64,000 nt of DNA from Xanthoparmelia taractica (Eukaryota > Ascomycota > Lecanoromycetes > Lecanorales > Parmeliaceae), in NCBI GenBank assembly GCA_033085395.1, contig MU853180.1, positions 186,001 through 250,000 of the forward strand. The letters are read 5' to 3'. The notes below the pieces were generated by a model. It was not told the DNA's origin and did no database searches. It saw nothing but the letters and a program-made list of their open reading frames with translations. Positions 10,434 to 20,128 of this stretch are shown one piece after another. The position numbers and the translations under genes were made by a program. Positions within the stretch are counted from its first letter, which is position 1, and each line of letters begins with the position of its first letter.

Positions 10434-12374
10434 ATGAAGAAGCTATTTGCGAAAGCGGAAAGGCCAGGAGAGCTGCGGATACCCTTTAAGTATGAGTATC
10501 TTCAGAGCACTGAAATAAGACTGCTTCGTCTATACCCTTCCTCCGGCCTCGGCCTTGCAAGGCCTCTGTCTGGCAGCCTGAAGACCATCCGTTTGCAAGA
10601 TGATAATAGCTCGGTCCCAACCGAATTTGAAGCACTTTCCTACTTTTGGGGTAATGAAGAAGCCGATTGTACCTTGTTAATTGACAACACTCCTCTCTCA
10701 ATCAAACCAAATCTGGAAATCGCCCTGCGAGAACTCAGCAAGGGAAAGATTGAACGCCTCCTTTGGATCGACGCAATTTGCATAAATCAGACCGATCTGA
10801 ACGAGCGAAACGCACAAGTCCGAATGATGAGCTCAATCTATCGGTCAGCAGCACGAGTGATAATCTGGATAGGTCCCCGCTGGACTGGGGGAATAAGCTC
10901 TGCTGCAGAGGCCATTTGGCATTTTGCGAATCGCCAGAAGGGCGGCGCCACCTCGCAACAGCTGTCCACGTTCTTGGACAACCCCGACAATCGTATAGAA
11001 ACGGAGAGACATTTAGGATTCTTCAGCGACTACACTGAGGCGACGGCGGTCGACTACAGAGGTGGCCATTGGCCGGCCTTAGTGGACTTCTTCGACAGAC
11101 CTTGGTGGAGACGAGTCTGGGTTCGGTACGTTCTTAGTCATTCCTATCTTTCATTCAAATTCGCTGTACATCCTTGGAAGTCCTCAAAAAGTAGAGCCAT
11201 GACTAACGACGTACCAAAGGCAAGAACTTGCAATGTCCCAAGTAGCTATCGTGCAGTGCGGCGATAGAATTGTTAACTGGATCCATGTAGCTGCTATATC
11301 TCACTGGCTGAAAGTCTGGATCCCGGACCTCGATGAGAAATCTAGGAGATGGGTAATCGCAGCGGTGCCTACAGCGGCGAGGACCTAGAATATTTCCGAC
11401 AAACCCTGATGCTCAAAGGCGAGATTGATTTCGAGACAAGATCTACTCCATATTAGGTATGACAGGTGATGCCGCAAATGACATCCGTGTTGACTACTCT
11501 CAGCCAGTCTGTACGGTCGCAATTCAAGCGTTCCGAAAGCAAGCATCTGGGAGCAAGTCACTTGATGCGCTCATTTGGAGTCAAAACCCTGGCAGGCAAG
11601 AATCAACACCATCTTGGGCCCCAAACCTTTGCTCTCCTTCCAGTATACAATCGTCTCGCTTGAAAGGAAAGAGCTCATCGCTTTACGCTGCTGCTGGGTC
11701 TGTACGGAGGAAGGAGCAATACACATTTCTTGAAGATGGAATTACTTTGAGCGTTCAAGGAGTCACGATATTCGACAGCATTCAACACGTTTCGCCATCC
11801 GCGTCAAAGACAAATAATGGTCTCTCATCTAGATCACGTCATGTCTGTGTGGAGGCCTTTGGTCTTCGAGTGGCTAGGCACGATGGAGATTGAACAGAAG
11901 TACGAGCGCTTTATGTCAGCACTTACATTTGATCGTGATATTCGGAGTCGACGATTGCCAAAACGAGCTGATGGTCTAGATTGGGGAACCTACTTCAGAG
12001 TTACGCATTTATCGGTCGGCGCGAAAACCGAGTTCGAATACCTAGCACTTGCAGTGAGAAGAAGCACGTTTGAGGGGACAACGAATGGGCAGACAGAGCG
12101 CAACGCCTGGCTGAAGCTCTGCGCCGAATCGATAGGTGGTAGGAGAATAATCATGACCTCCGAGGGGCGCATCGGCCTCGTGCCAGCGGAGACTCAACCG
12201 TGGGACGTGGTTTGTCTGCTAGGCCTCGACGTGCCATTTGTCCTCCGTAAGATCGATATAGACACATATATCGTGATAGGAGAGGCTTACATACACGGCG
12301 CCATGGATGGGGAGATCATTGGCACCCGTGGCACTTCTTACCCCCTTCAGTCTCAGGACATCAAGCTACAATGA
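10434..12374 (+). pseudogene. Decayed HET-domain (heterokaryon incompatibility) gene
   Basis: The ATG frame from 10434 carries the HET domain: FEALSYFWGN (usual form LSYxWG), LLWIDAICINQTDLNER, and the WWRRVWV motif at the end of exon 1. A 94-bp intron (11126..11219) joins to QELAMSQVAIVQCGDR, after which the frame hits TAG at about 11386. Homologous text continues in other frames: GEDLEYFRQTL near 11375-11420, RDKIYSILGM at 11432 onward, and a C-terminal segment in the frame that ends at 12374. At least three frame changes (about 11340, 11420-11435 and 11790-11817) separate the pieces. HET proteins trigger non-self-recognition cell death in fungi, and such genes often decay. Sequencing error cannot be excluded, but several lesions argue for a pseudogene. 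Confidence 0.75.
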
Positions 12375-14791
12375 CGGAGAGAAACGGGAGACAATATCCC
12401 AAATATGCGGATTCATTCTGCCTGGACACGCAAAACGGTGTGCAGAGTATAATCCAAGAAGCCAGCAAAAGATTTGTCGACCATTCGAATAGACAATACT
12501 TCCAAAACTCGGGGATCCCAAGGAGTTGATCCGGGGTAGTAGACGAAATGGGTGGAATTATCTCTATCAATGGTGACGGGTCATGCGTTTAGCGTATAGA
12601 GTTGATGCTTAGTAGAGATGAATCCACTTCAAAGAATTTGGCGTTGTCAAGAGCCAGAGTTCGTATCACGCACGGCTTGCAAGGGTGAACGGGGACGATT
12701 CGATCTTTACGATGTCGACGGAAGGTGACGGGAGGCACACTTTGAGATGGAGCTCGGACTTGGGATATCTGATCGATACGTGGTCTAGAGTAGGGCTCAC
12801 TCCACTGACCGTTTGAAGAGATGGGGAAACCGAAAAGCGGATCGCCGTTCGCGAGGAAGGAATTATCGAGAAGTGGTCCAGATCGCCGGAGTGAAAGGAC
12901 TTTCACGATCTTCGCTAAAAGAATCTCAAAGGTGTCAGCCTACGAGATCGGATTGTATGGATGAAGGCCGCTTCCGTATCAAGGCCAAGGATGGATTTGA
13001 GCAAAGTGCGAGATCTGCAGCAGTTCCGAAGGCGGACAAAGCGCAATCGGTGCTCTGCTCTGGCATGGCGACTTCTGAAAGCTGCCTCCGCGGATCGCGG
13101 ACGCCACGACGATGGGATGTACGGGATATTGTGGAACGAACAGTGGATGGGCGGCCGGTCGACCGGTCCTGTGAAGACTCCTCAAACGCCACGTATGCTC
13201 GCAAGCTGTGAGGTGCTCTGATGCTAATCGTCGGCGACTTGGATATCAACGTCGATCCAGCATCGACCATGCAGGATGTGAACGCTCTGAATGAGGCTAG
13301 GCAAGGATACGTATTCCTCTTCCTCCCCAGTGTTTGACACTGCGCCGGATTGAGCAGTCAGTATGCTATCAGAGAAGAATAGTCCCAAAAACCCATTATC
13401 CGTTTGTCCTATCCCTCAATCGAACAACATAAAAATAAAAAAGGCGGGTACCCAAAACCCGACACAGAAGCAAATGGTGCACTAGTACAGATGCAGACGC
13501 CACAATTGACCTCTAAAATTAAGGTACTTACCTTAGCAAAATTTTGAGGGATCTCAGAACCGTGTTCACACCGTTCTGGAACCGTTATTAGATAATTACC
13601 GTAATTCCTTATAATTCTCGCCCGTAGACAGTCCTACGGTATACACGTATAATTGAAATAACGGTAGTTAATATTTAAGCGTATATATCACACTACGTAT
13701 AGTATAATTAGTCAGCTGTATTATACATTTAGCGTCGAATACGGGGCCCGGGACTGACCCTAGCCCTAAGCCTCTGCTATACAGCCCTACAGCATAACCC
13801 TGTAGCATACGGAGGTTGTTACTACCTTCAGCAGGTTGCTATCAAGTGACTTGCGTTTGAGCTCAGAGATCACGAGCTCAGTAATGTATAACAACCTCTC
13901 AATCATTTCGACTAGATAGCATGATAGAAACTTGATCGATAAACGCCATGGCCAGCGAGCACGAATGCCACGGGCGCAAAACAAACGATCGCTAGAAACG
14001 ATATGTCGGAGAGCAAAACAACTTTCGAGAACCAGAAAAATAATAGGTGTATTTCAAGTCAGTATTTGCTGCTCCAGAAACAGGTTGATGAACTTCCGCA
14101 GGCGATACCAAGAGCGCCTCTTTCCGGACGAGGATTGGTAACAGTGTTTGAAATACAATGATCTACGCCTACAGTAAAGAACGAGAATAAGCAGCTCTCC
14201 AAACATCCTACACAATTCCATACTCAGTAAAACGTCTTGACACTTAGATCATAGCTTCAGTAAACCGTATACTAATATCATCTTGAAATTTTGAAGATAA
14301 ATCGCGTAAGCCAAAGGGGCGTACTCGGTAATCTAAGTGTGCAACATTTAGCGTGGCCACGTTTTTTTTTACCGATTTTTGGGAGGCCTAAATTGGCCTC
14401 AATCACTTACGACTGCGTTTCTCGTTGATGGAAAAGGAACGGTGGAAAGCTCAGCCCATCCATTTGCTAATTATGGAATCAGTGCAATGATTCTCTGAAG
14501 TCGTCAGCAGAGGATGTACGATCTCTTTCAATCTACGTACGTACGGCTTAGTTTCGCGGCTGCGTCCTTCAATTTATGAGAACTCGTAGTTCGAAAAACA
14601 CGGTATTGTCAACTGCGTTCATTTCCCATTCTTAATGTTATCATACACCTTCGCAATGCAATGCATGCTTTGCAGCTTGCCAAGTCTCCGCATCTGAGAA
14701 ATGATGCTTGATCGGACCGCAAACCCCCATTTCCGCGTTTTGTTTCGAGTCAGCTGTCGCGTACCCACACGATGCAGCCAAGCTCATTTAC
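12375..14791. other. Gene-poor, partly AT-rich 2.4 kb stretch
   Basis: Overlapping short frames at 12.6-13.3 kb on both strands look like mutual shadows without domains. From about 13,500 the base composition turns strongly AT-rich, with frequent TA steps to about 13,740, and short oligo-T/A runs continue to about 14,400. No gene was supported. Confidence 0.4.
13500..13740. repeat. AT-rich island, possible RIP-mutated repeat
   Basis: A block dense in TAATTA, TATA and ACGTATA-like words, with no open frame, flanked by balanced sequence. In filamentous ascomycetes such islands usually mark old repeats mutated by repeat-induced point mutation. That origin is inferred from composition only; no intact element, terminal repeat or target duplication was recognised. 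Confidence 0.35.
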
Positions 14792-15340
14792 CTACTGCTG
14801 CTGATGCACTGCTGTAAGGCGGGCAGCAGTAGCTCTGAGCTCCTGATCCCTAGGATTCGAAACCTCCTTCAACTGCATAGTCTTCAACCATAGCTTCCGA
14901 TCCCATCGCCCTTCCCTCAGGGCTTGTGCATCTCCAGCATATCTGAAGGTCTTGCCTGAGATTGTTTTGGGTCCGACTTCTTCTCCCTCTTTTTGGAAAT
15001 GGATCTTACATGACGCGATCTCGTACGCACTGGTTTCGTAGGAGGCTAACCTCTCTTCATCTTCTTCGCTTTGTACCTCGTATGCTGTCCCTTCGACAAT
15101 ATTACCTTGGGGTCCATCGACCAGTGCCTTGTATTGACCCCACATTTCGATGGAGTAGCCCACGATGTAAGCCGAATGGAGAGCCGACTGGGGTACTGGT
15201 TTTTCTAAGATACGAGAGAGGGTCTGTGGCTCCTTGAGGGTGCCGTAGAAGAAGTAGAATTTCTTTTGCCAGATCTTTGGTTTGGCTTTTTCCCTTTCTT
15301 CAAGAGGTCTTGTGAGATAGTCCTCGGGCATTGACTGCAT
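14792..15340 (-). CDS. AIG2-like / gamma-glutamylcyclotransferase-fold protein
   Basis: Single exon, 182 residues, ATG at 15340. No other in-frame ATG lies between it and the upstream stop. The family signature is the N-terminal FYFFYGTLKEPQTLSRIL (the YGTL loop of the AIG2/GGCT fold), followed by the strand pattern IVGYSIEMWGQYKALVDG and GNIVEGTAYEVQSEEDEERL, where the conserved acidic residue of the fold should lie. Related enzymes cyclise gamma-glutamyl or epsilon-lysyl-glutamyl amines, and many fungal copies are uncharacterised. The C-terminal 40 residues are charged. No neighbours hint at a pathway. Confidence 0.8.
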   Translation of the reverse strand: MQSMPEDYLTRPLEEREKAKPKIWQKKFYFFYGTLKEPQTLSRILEKPVPQSALHSAYIVGYSIEMWGQYKALVDGPQGNIVEGTAYEVQSEEDEERLASYETSAYEIASCKIHFQKEGEEVGPKTISGKTFRYAGDAQALREGRWDRKLWLKTMQLKEVSNPRDQELRATAARLTAVHQQQ

Positions 15341-16484
15341 CTTCAGGAGGAAACCAGAGGGTTTCTCCGATTTGTGTGCATTCCCAGGCGACGTGCTGGC
15401 GTTTTGAGGGATTGGAGGAGCTGGCGGGGGAGATGGAGATGATTCTCACAGCTGTGTTTTTGGTGAACCATGGGGTGATGTATCCATGTTGTTAGGTTTT
15501 CAGAGCGAATATGTGAGAGTCCAAGTCACCGAGAGATGTTAAGCTCGCTTTGGATATATTTTAGTACTTCGCATACAAGTCATGTAGCATGAAATCTGAC
15601 ATGAGTTATTCTTTTCTCATCTTCAAACCGCTGTGTCACATTAGCGTAAAGTATGCTAGAGCGGAGAATTGCCAAGCTCACGCTAGCCTTAGTCCCGATT
15701 GGGCGAGGTCTACAACACCATGATAAAGAAACGTCTTCGGTCTTTCTCCAAACAAGTGAAAGGAAAATCTCTTTATCTACGACACCTGGGACATGAAGTT
15801 GACACGGTCATCTAACGGTTTGTCTTCATCTTCGATGCCGCGTTACTTTGACAGGGAAGACGCGTTCGATGGAATCATGGTTACCTCCACGTGACCTTTC
15901 GTAGTAAGATAGCCATCTGGCAAATTCAACCCAACTCATATAATAAACATAGAGATCATCTAACGAGACCATATATCCTCGACTTGTTGACGGAGCTGAA
16001 CCATGGTAAGCCAAAGAGCTATCGAGAATTCTGGACCCGAACCGAAGTAGCCATTAGAATTTCCCACAGGAGATCTTTCGCTCACGGGCGACTTGTGAAC
16101 TGTCTTGCTGATAAAGGTGCCGTAGAAGGGTCCTCACGTGGCCAGTCGGGTCTCGAGTCGGTCTGTCATCCGACCTGCCCAGTAGTGACTGCCATCCCAT
16201 AACTTCCTGCTCGGATAGACATGTATTCGCTGATTGCTGAGCTTGTGGAGAGTCTCAACTCAGACACCGACACCGTGTGATCTCCCGAAGTGCTCGGAGA
16301 AGCCAACCGTTGCGGAGTAGCCGCGCGCGCGGCTTTAGACCGAACTTTGAGGTTTGATGCTGGGGAAAATATTCCGGACAACCTCGGCACCTTGTCAGAG
16401 CATCCTCTTCTGTTACCATGGGACATTCATCGATGGGTGGCCTTTGCTTTTTGTTCGGTCCTTCCAGATGAGGCGATACGGAAA
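15341..16484. other. Intergenic, 1.1 kb
   Basis: 5' side of the AIG2-like gene and 3' side of the relic at 16.5-17.1 kb. Only short frames without domains. Nothing else was seen. Confidence 0.4.
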
Positions 16485-17073
16485 TCAAGAAAGCCATGTC
16501 CAGAGCAAAATCCCACAGATCGTAGTCCCGAAAAGAATTATCCTCCGCGCGGTCTTTGCCCAGCTACGCACTTCGTTCACAAGCTTGCCCAGAGCCATAC
16601 GCTGCTCACGATCGAGCTCCGGGTGAAGCGTAGCAGCGTCTCGTTGCACCAAACTCTCAATTTCAGCTAGAGACCTTTCGAATTGCTCATGCCCGGACAA
16701 TCCTTCCTGCCGTAGCTTCTGAGGAGATCCACTTTCGTTTATGGCTCCCACGGCTTTGTCCCTCACGAGCATCGTGAAACGCTTGAAGACCACATTTTTG
16801 TTCACGAACATGCGCGGAATACTCTGCGGAGATCCGGTCAGGCTTTATTGTTGATCGGTCCAGCGCTTGCTTCGTTCGTGCAATCTGTTTGAGCTCATCC
16901 ATGACTGCTTTGTCAGTCTGGAATTGGGACGAGAAAACATCTCTTCTGTGGCAGTTCAGAAGGATCAAGGAGCTGCGTTGGGCAAAGTCTAGCTTGCGCC
17001 GCGCAATGCTTCGTTCAATGACAAAACTCGGCATCCAATACATCCGGTGGTATGCCGGCGATAGTGTCGGCAT
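16485..17073 (-). pseudogene. Possible frameshifted small membrane-anchored protein
   Basis: Two minus-strand frames overlap by about 120 bases and look like one protein cut by a frameshift near 16,810. The upstream frame begins at the ATG at 17073 with helical, charged text (DELKQIARTKQALDRST). The downstream frame continues in similar style (HEQFERSLAEIESLVQRD) and ends in a hydrophobic tail (RIILFGTTICGILLWTW). I do not recognise the family, and an unmodelled intron could also explain the shift. Two adjacent frames with matching composition are the only evidence. Confidence 0.35.
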
Positions 17074-17540
17074 CGTGATCGAAAAAAGCCTCCCTGTCTC
17101 TTCTTACAGATACCTACTGTCGACTCTTTGATGACTTGGAAGCTAAGAGCGGACGTTTGATTTCCAAGAACGCAGCCTCCACCAAATAGCACATTCTTGA
17201 AGTACTTCTAAAGCTGATGCAAGGGGGGATGCAGCTAGCGTTGCTCTAACCCGGGTCAGGCTAGTAAGTTATTGACGCGAAAGCACGGTAGTGACTCAGT
17301 TCGAAATTTGCGCATTCGTATTGACAAGCCTTGGGCAACTCTTCCATTACTGCCCCTGCTATAACGCGTTTCTAATGACTATTGTCCATATCCTCTGCTC
17401 CCCTTCCCCATATGGCGGTGCTTTTATTGCAGGTCCATTGGGCCTTATGCAGAACTCCACCATCCCCCCCTCCCCCCAAGTCTAGCTGTACCATCATTAC
17501 TGATTATTCGGTTTAGAGACCTTTCCTCATACCACGTCCC
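17074..17540. other. Intergenic
   Basis: Between the relic and the 3' end of the GT2 gene. Contains C-runs near 17,464-17,477. No gene seen. Confidence 0.4.
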
Positions 17541-20128
17541 TCAAAAAAACCATGTCCCCACAAAAAGAGTTGTCGTATAAGCCGCCACCAACCCATAGAA
17601 GAATTCCTCCAAAAGATTACTCTTCCCCCACCTCGGCTGCTTCGCGCCCTTAGTTGGATGTGCAATTCCTGTCTCTTTGTCTCTCTGCAGCAAATCCTCA
17701 CGATCAGGCATCGAAGGCGGCCTCACCGAATAGTGGATGGGGATAGTACAAGCTGCCAAGGTGATAAGCCAAACCATTGGAGGCCAAGCGGTATGTGTGA
17801 GGACATAGAATAAGTGGTCTCGCCAGCTGCCTGTGGCTACGAAGATAGAGCGGACGATAGAGGAAGCGGCGGCACCGATAATGAAGAGCAGATAGATGAC
17901 GTGGATGAAAACTCCGCAATTCCACCAAATTACTTTTACGCGGCGCATTAGGGGGGCACGGGCGCCGACGTCGCGTTCATTGATGACAGAATTGATGCTG
18001 CCGGAGGAGGAGAAAGTGGCGAGCTTTCCGCCGAGCCAGTGGGGGAGGAGGAACGAGCGGACAATTGCAACCGCGTGGTCTACACAGAAGCAGAGTTGAT
18101 CAGCAAAGGGATAATTGCAATTGAAGGGTGAGTGCTAGGCGAGTAAAGAATACTGACAGGGTGCCATCCACAGCGTTGAAGTGTTTCCACGCCACGCAAA
18201 ACGATAGCCAGCCGGCAAGAAGGCGATCCATTCATTTATACGACTGCCAAGTAAGGTAAGGAAGGCGGCACGGATGAGCCATCTTAGCTGGGCGACGTCT
18301 GAATACGCAACGAGCCTAAAACCAGATGCCAGAACTATGGGAAACAACAGAAGAGAAGCCGTTGAGGGCACTGTTGAGAGGGTAGCGAGAGTAAAACAAA
18401 ATCCGCAGAACCGGTGGAGAAAGCTCATTCCTCGACAAACTCGACCGTAGAGAAAGAAGTTGAGCCTTGCTGAGGATTGAATGGTCCCAATTGTCTAGCA
18501 ACGTTTAGCGGGAACTGGATTCGACCGAAAATTAGGATGCTGTAGGTTTACCCATCGTGCTCGCTGCTTGATATGGCCCGAGAATGAATCCGGTACCATC
18601 CCATATTGCAGAGGTTCATGTACGTAACATGTCTTCCATCCAGCTCCGAGCAGCAAGTTCGAGCAAAAAACATCTTCAGCCAACGACCCGGTGGGAAAAC
18701 CGCCGATCTGATCTAGAGCGTCGCGGCGAACAGCATAGCCCGAACCTGTACACCAAGCTGATGCAATAGAATCTTTTACACCTTCCAATATATGGAAGAA
18801 AAACGCCAAGTTTTGGTCAAGTGGATCGTTCTTTGGTACGTTGTAAAATAGCTACTGCTGATTAGCCGACATACCGAGGAGAGCATGGCCACACGAACTG
18901 GACTGACACCACTAGAATAGGGAGAACGGGGCTGACTTACCTGAGGCGGGCATGCCAGTGCTAATTCAGGATCAGCCAGAAGATGCGCGAGCATAGCTCG
19001 AAGCCATGATCTTTCAACAATCATATCAGCATCCAAAGCAGCGACATACTCAGATTTTCCGAGACCGTCAACGTAACTTAATCCGTGGTTAAGGTTCCCT
19101 GCCTTAAAGTGGTGTGGCACGCCCTTTATCTTTCTTCTTGCAGTGTAATGTATACATGAATTTTCCAAGGCTAACAGCTGCACCTCCCGCTGGACATCTT
19201 CGGAGCTTTTGTCATCCAGGACTACAACACGGAATCTGTCTTGAGGCCAGTCAACCCCAGCGGCTGCCCGAACGGTGTCCAAAATTACTGCAAGCTCCTC
19301 GCCTGCGCAGGTGATGAGAACGTCGACCGTAGGAACAACTTCTCCAATGAGACGCAGTCTAGGACGGCGGCGGGTCTTAACCGAGAAGCAATACAACACT
19401 TGCAGAAACAGTAAGGGTACTATAGATACTTGCATCAGCGTACATCCACGAAGAGGAACCGGCGGAACATCGGAAGGCTCACATGCCACCCCAACCTCAA
19501 TGCCAAGGAATATCCAGGCCACTGGGTATATTGTATGCCCCACACGTTGCGCTGCTATCGTATACATCACGCGTAAGCTGACATACAGCCAATATGTACA
19601 GATGGTGAATACAGCGGTGAACGGGAGTAGTTGGTTCAACCGGTTCTTCCAGGCTGGGACGGAGCCGGCGTCGTCCTTGTCATCGAATTTTTGAACGGCA
19701 TACCCTGGTTCTGGACTGGGATGTTCCTTGTAGACGGGAGGTCCCAGCGACGGAGAAGAATCTTGTGGACTCTTTAAGAAGTTCAACGTCGACGTAGAAG
19801 CATCTTGTGGTCTCTTTAAGAAGTTCGACGGCGACGGAGAAGCATCTTGTCGACTCAGTAAGAAGTTCGACGGCGACGGAGAAGCATCTTGTCGACTCAG
19901 TAAGAAGTTTGACGGCAACGGAGCAGCATCTTGTGGACTCTCCAAGAAGTTTGACGGCAACGGAGCAGCATCTTGTGGACTCTCTAAGAAGTTTGACGGC
20001 AACGGAGCAGCATCTTGTGGAATCTCTAAGAAGTTCGACGGCAACGGAGCAGCATCTTGTGGACTCTCTAAGAAGTTCAACGGCACCGAAGAAGCATCTT
20101 GTTGACTCTCAAAGAATTTCGACTCCAT
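17541..20128 (-). CDS. Cellulose-synthase-like GT2 polysaccharide synthase
   Basis: Four exons: 20128..18941, 18851..18552, 18494..18158, 18079..17541 (introns 89, 57 and 78 bp), giving 787 residues in frame. Processive GT2 signatures in order: VLDDKSSED (D305/D306), ALDADM (366-368), WCTGSGYAVRR (about 429-439), AEDVFCS (E455-D456) and QRARW (QxxRW, 492-496). Three membrane segments lie at about 168-250 and several more after the catalytic domain, the usual cellulose-synthase-like topology. The enzyme should use a UDP-sugar at the plasma membrane to extend a beta-glucan. Among fungi it resembles the CslA/CelA/Tft1 group, but the product cannot be told from sequence. Oddity: residues 4-129 are nine copies of a 14-residue repeat. 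Confidence 0.88.
19742..20119 (-). repeat. 42-bp coding minisatellite (nine units)
   Basis: Nine tandem 42-base units within exon 1 of the GT2 gene, each encoding a 14-residue unit of the form NFLESPQDAAPLPS. Unit 1 (KFFESQQDASSVPL) and units 6-9 (for example NFLLSRQDASPSPS) are diverged. Units 2-5 are nearly identical (one has EI for ES), which points to recent duplication. Every unit is a multiple of three, so copy-number change keeps the frame. The tract is cytosolic-side, proline/serine-rich and probably disordered. Confidence 0.95.

Noticed and set aside
12813..13270. Three overlapping frames (132, 111 and 86 residues)
   Set aside because: They overlap on both strands, are Arg/Ser-rich and lack any recognisable motif or splice extension.
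14379..14396. GAGGCC..GGCCTC inverted repeat in AT-rich DNA
   Set aside because: Six-base arms around a short spacer are expected by chance; no second copy or element boundary was found.
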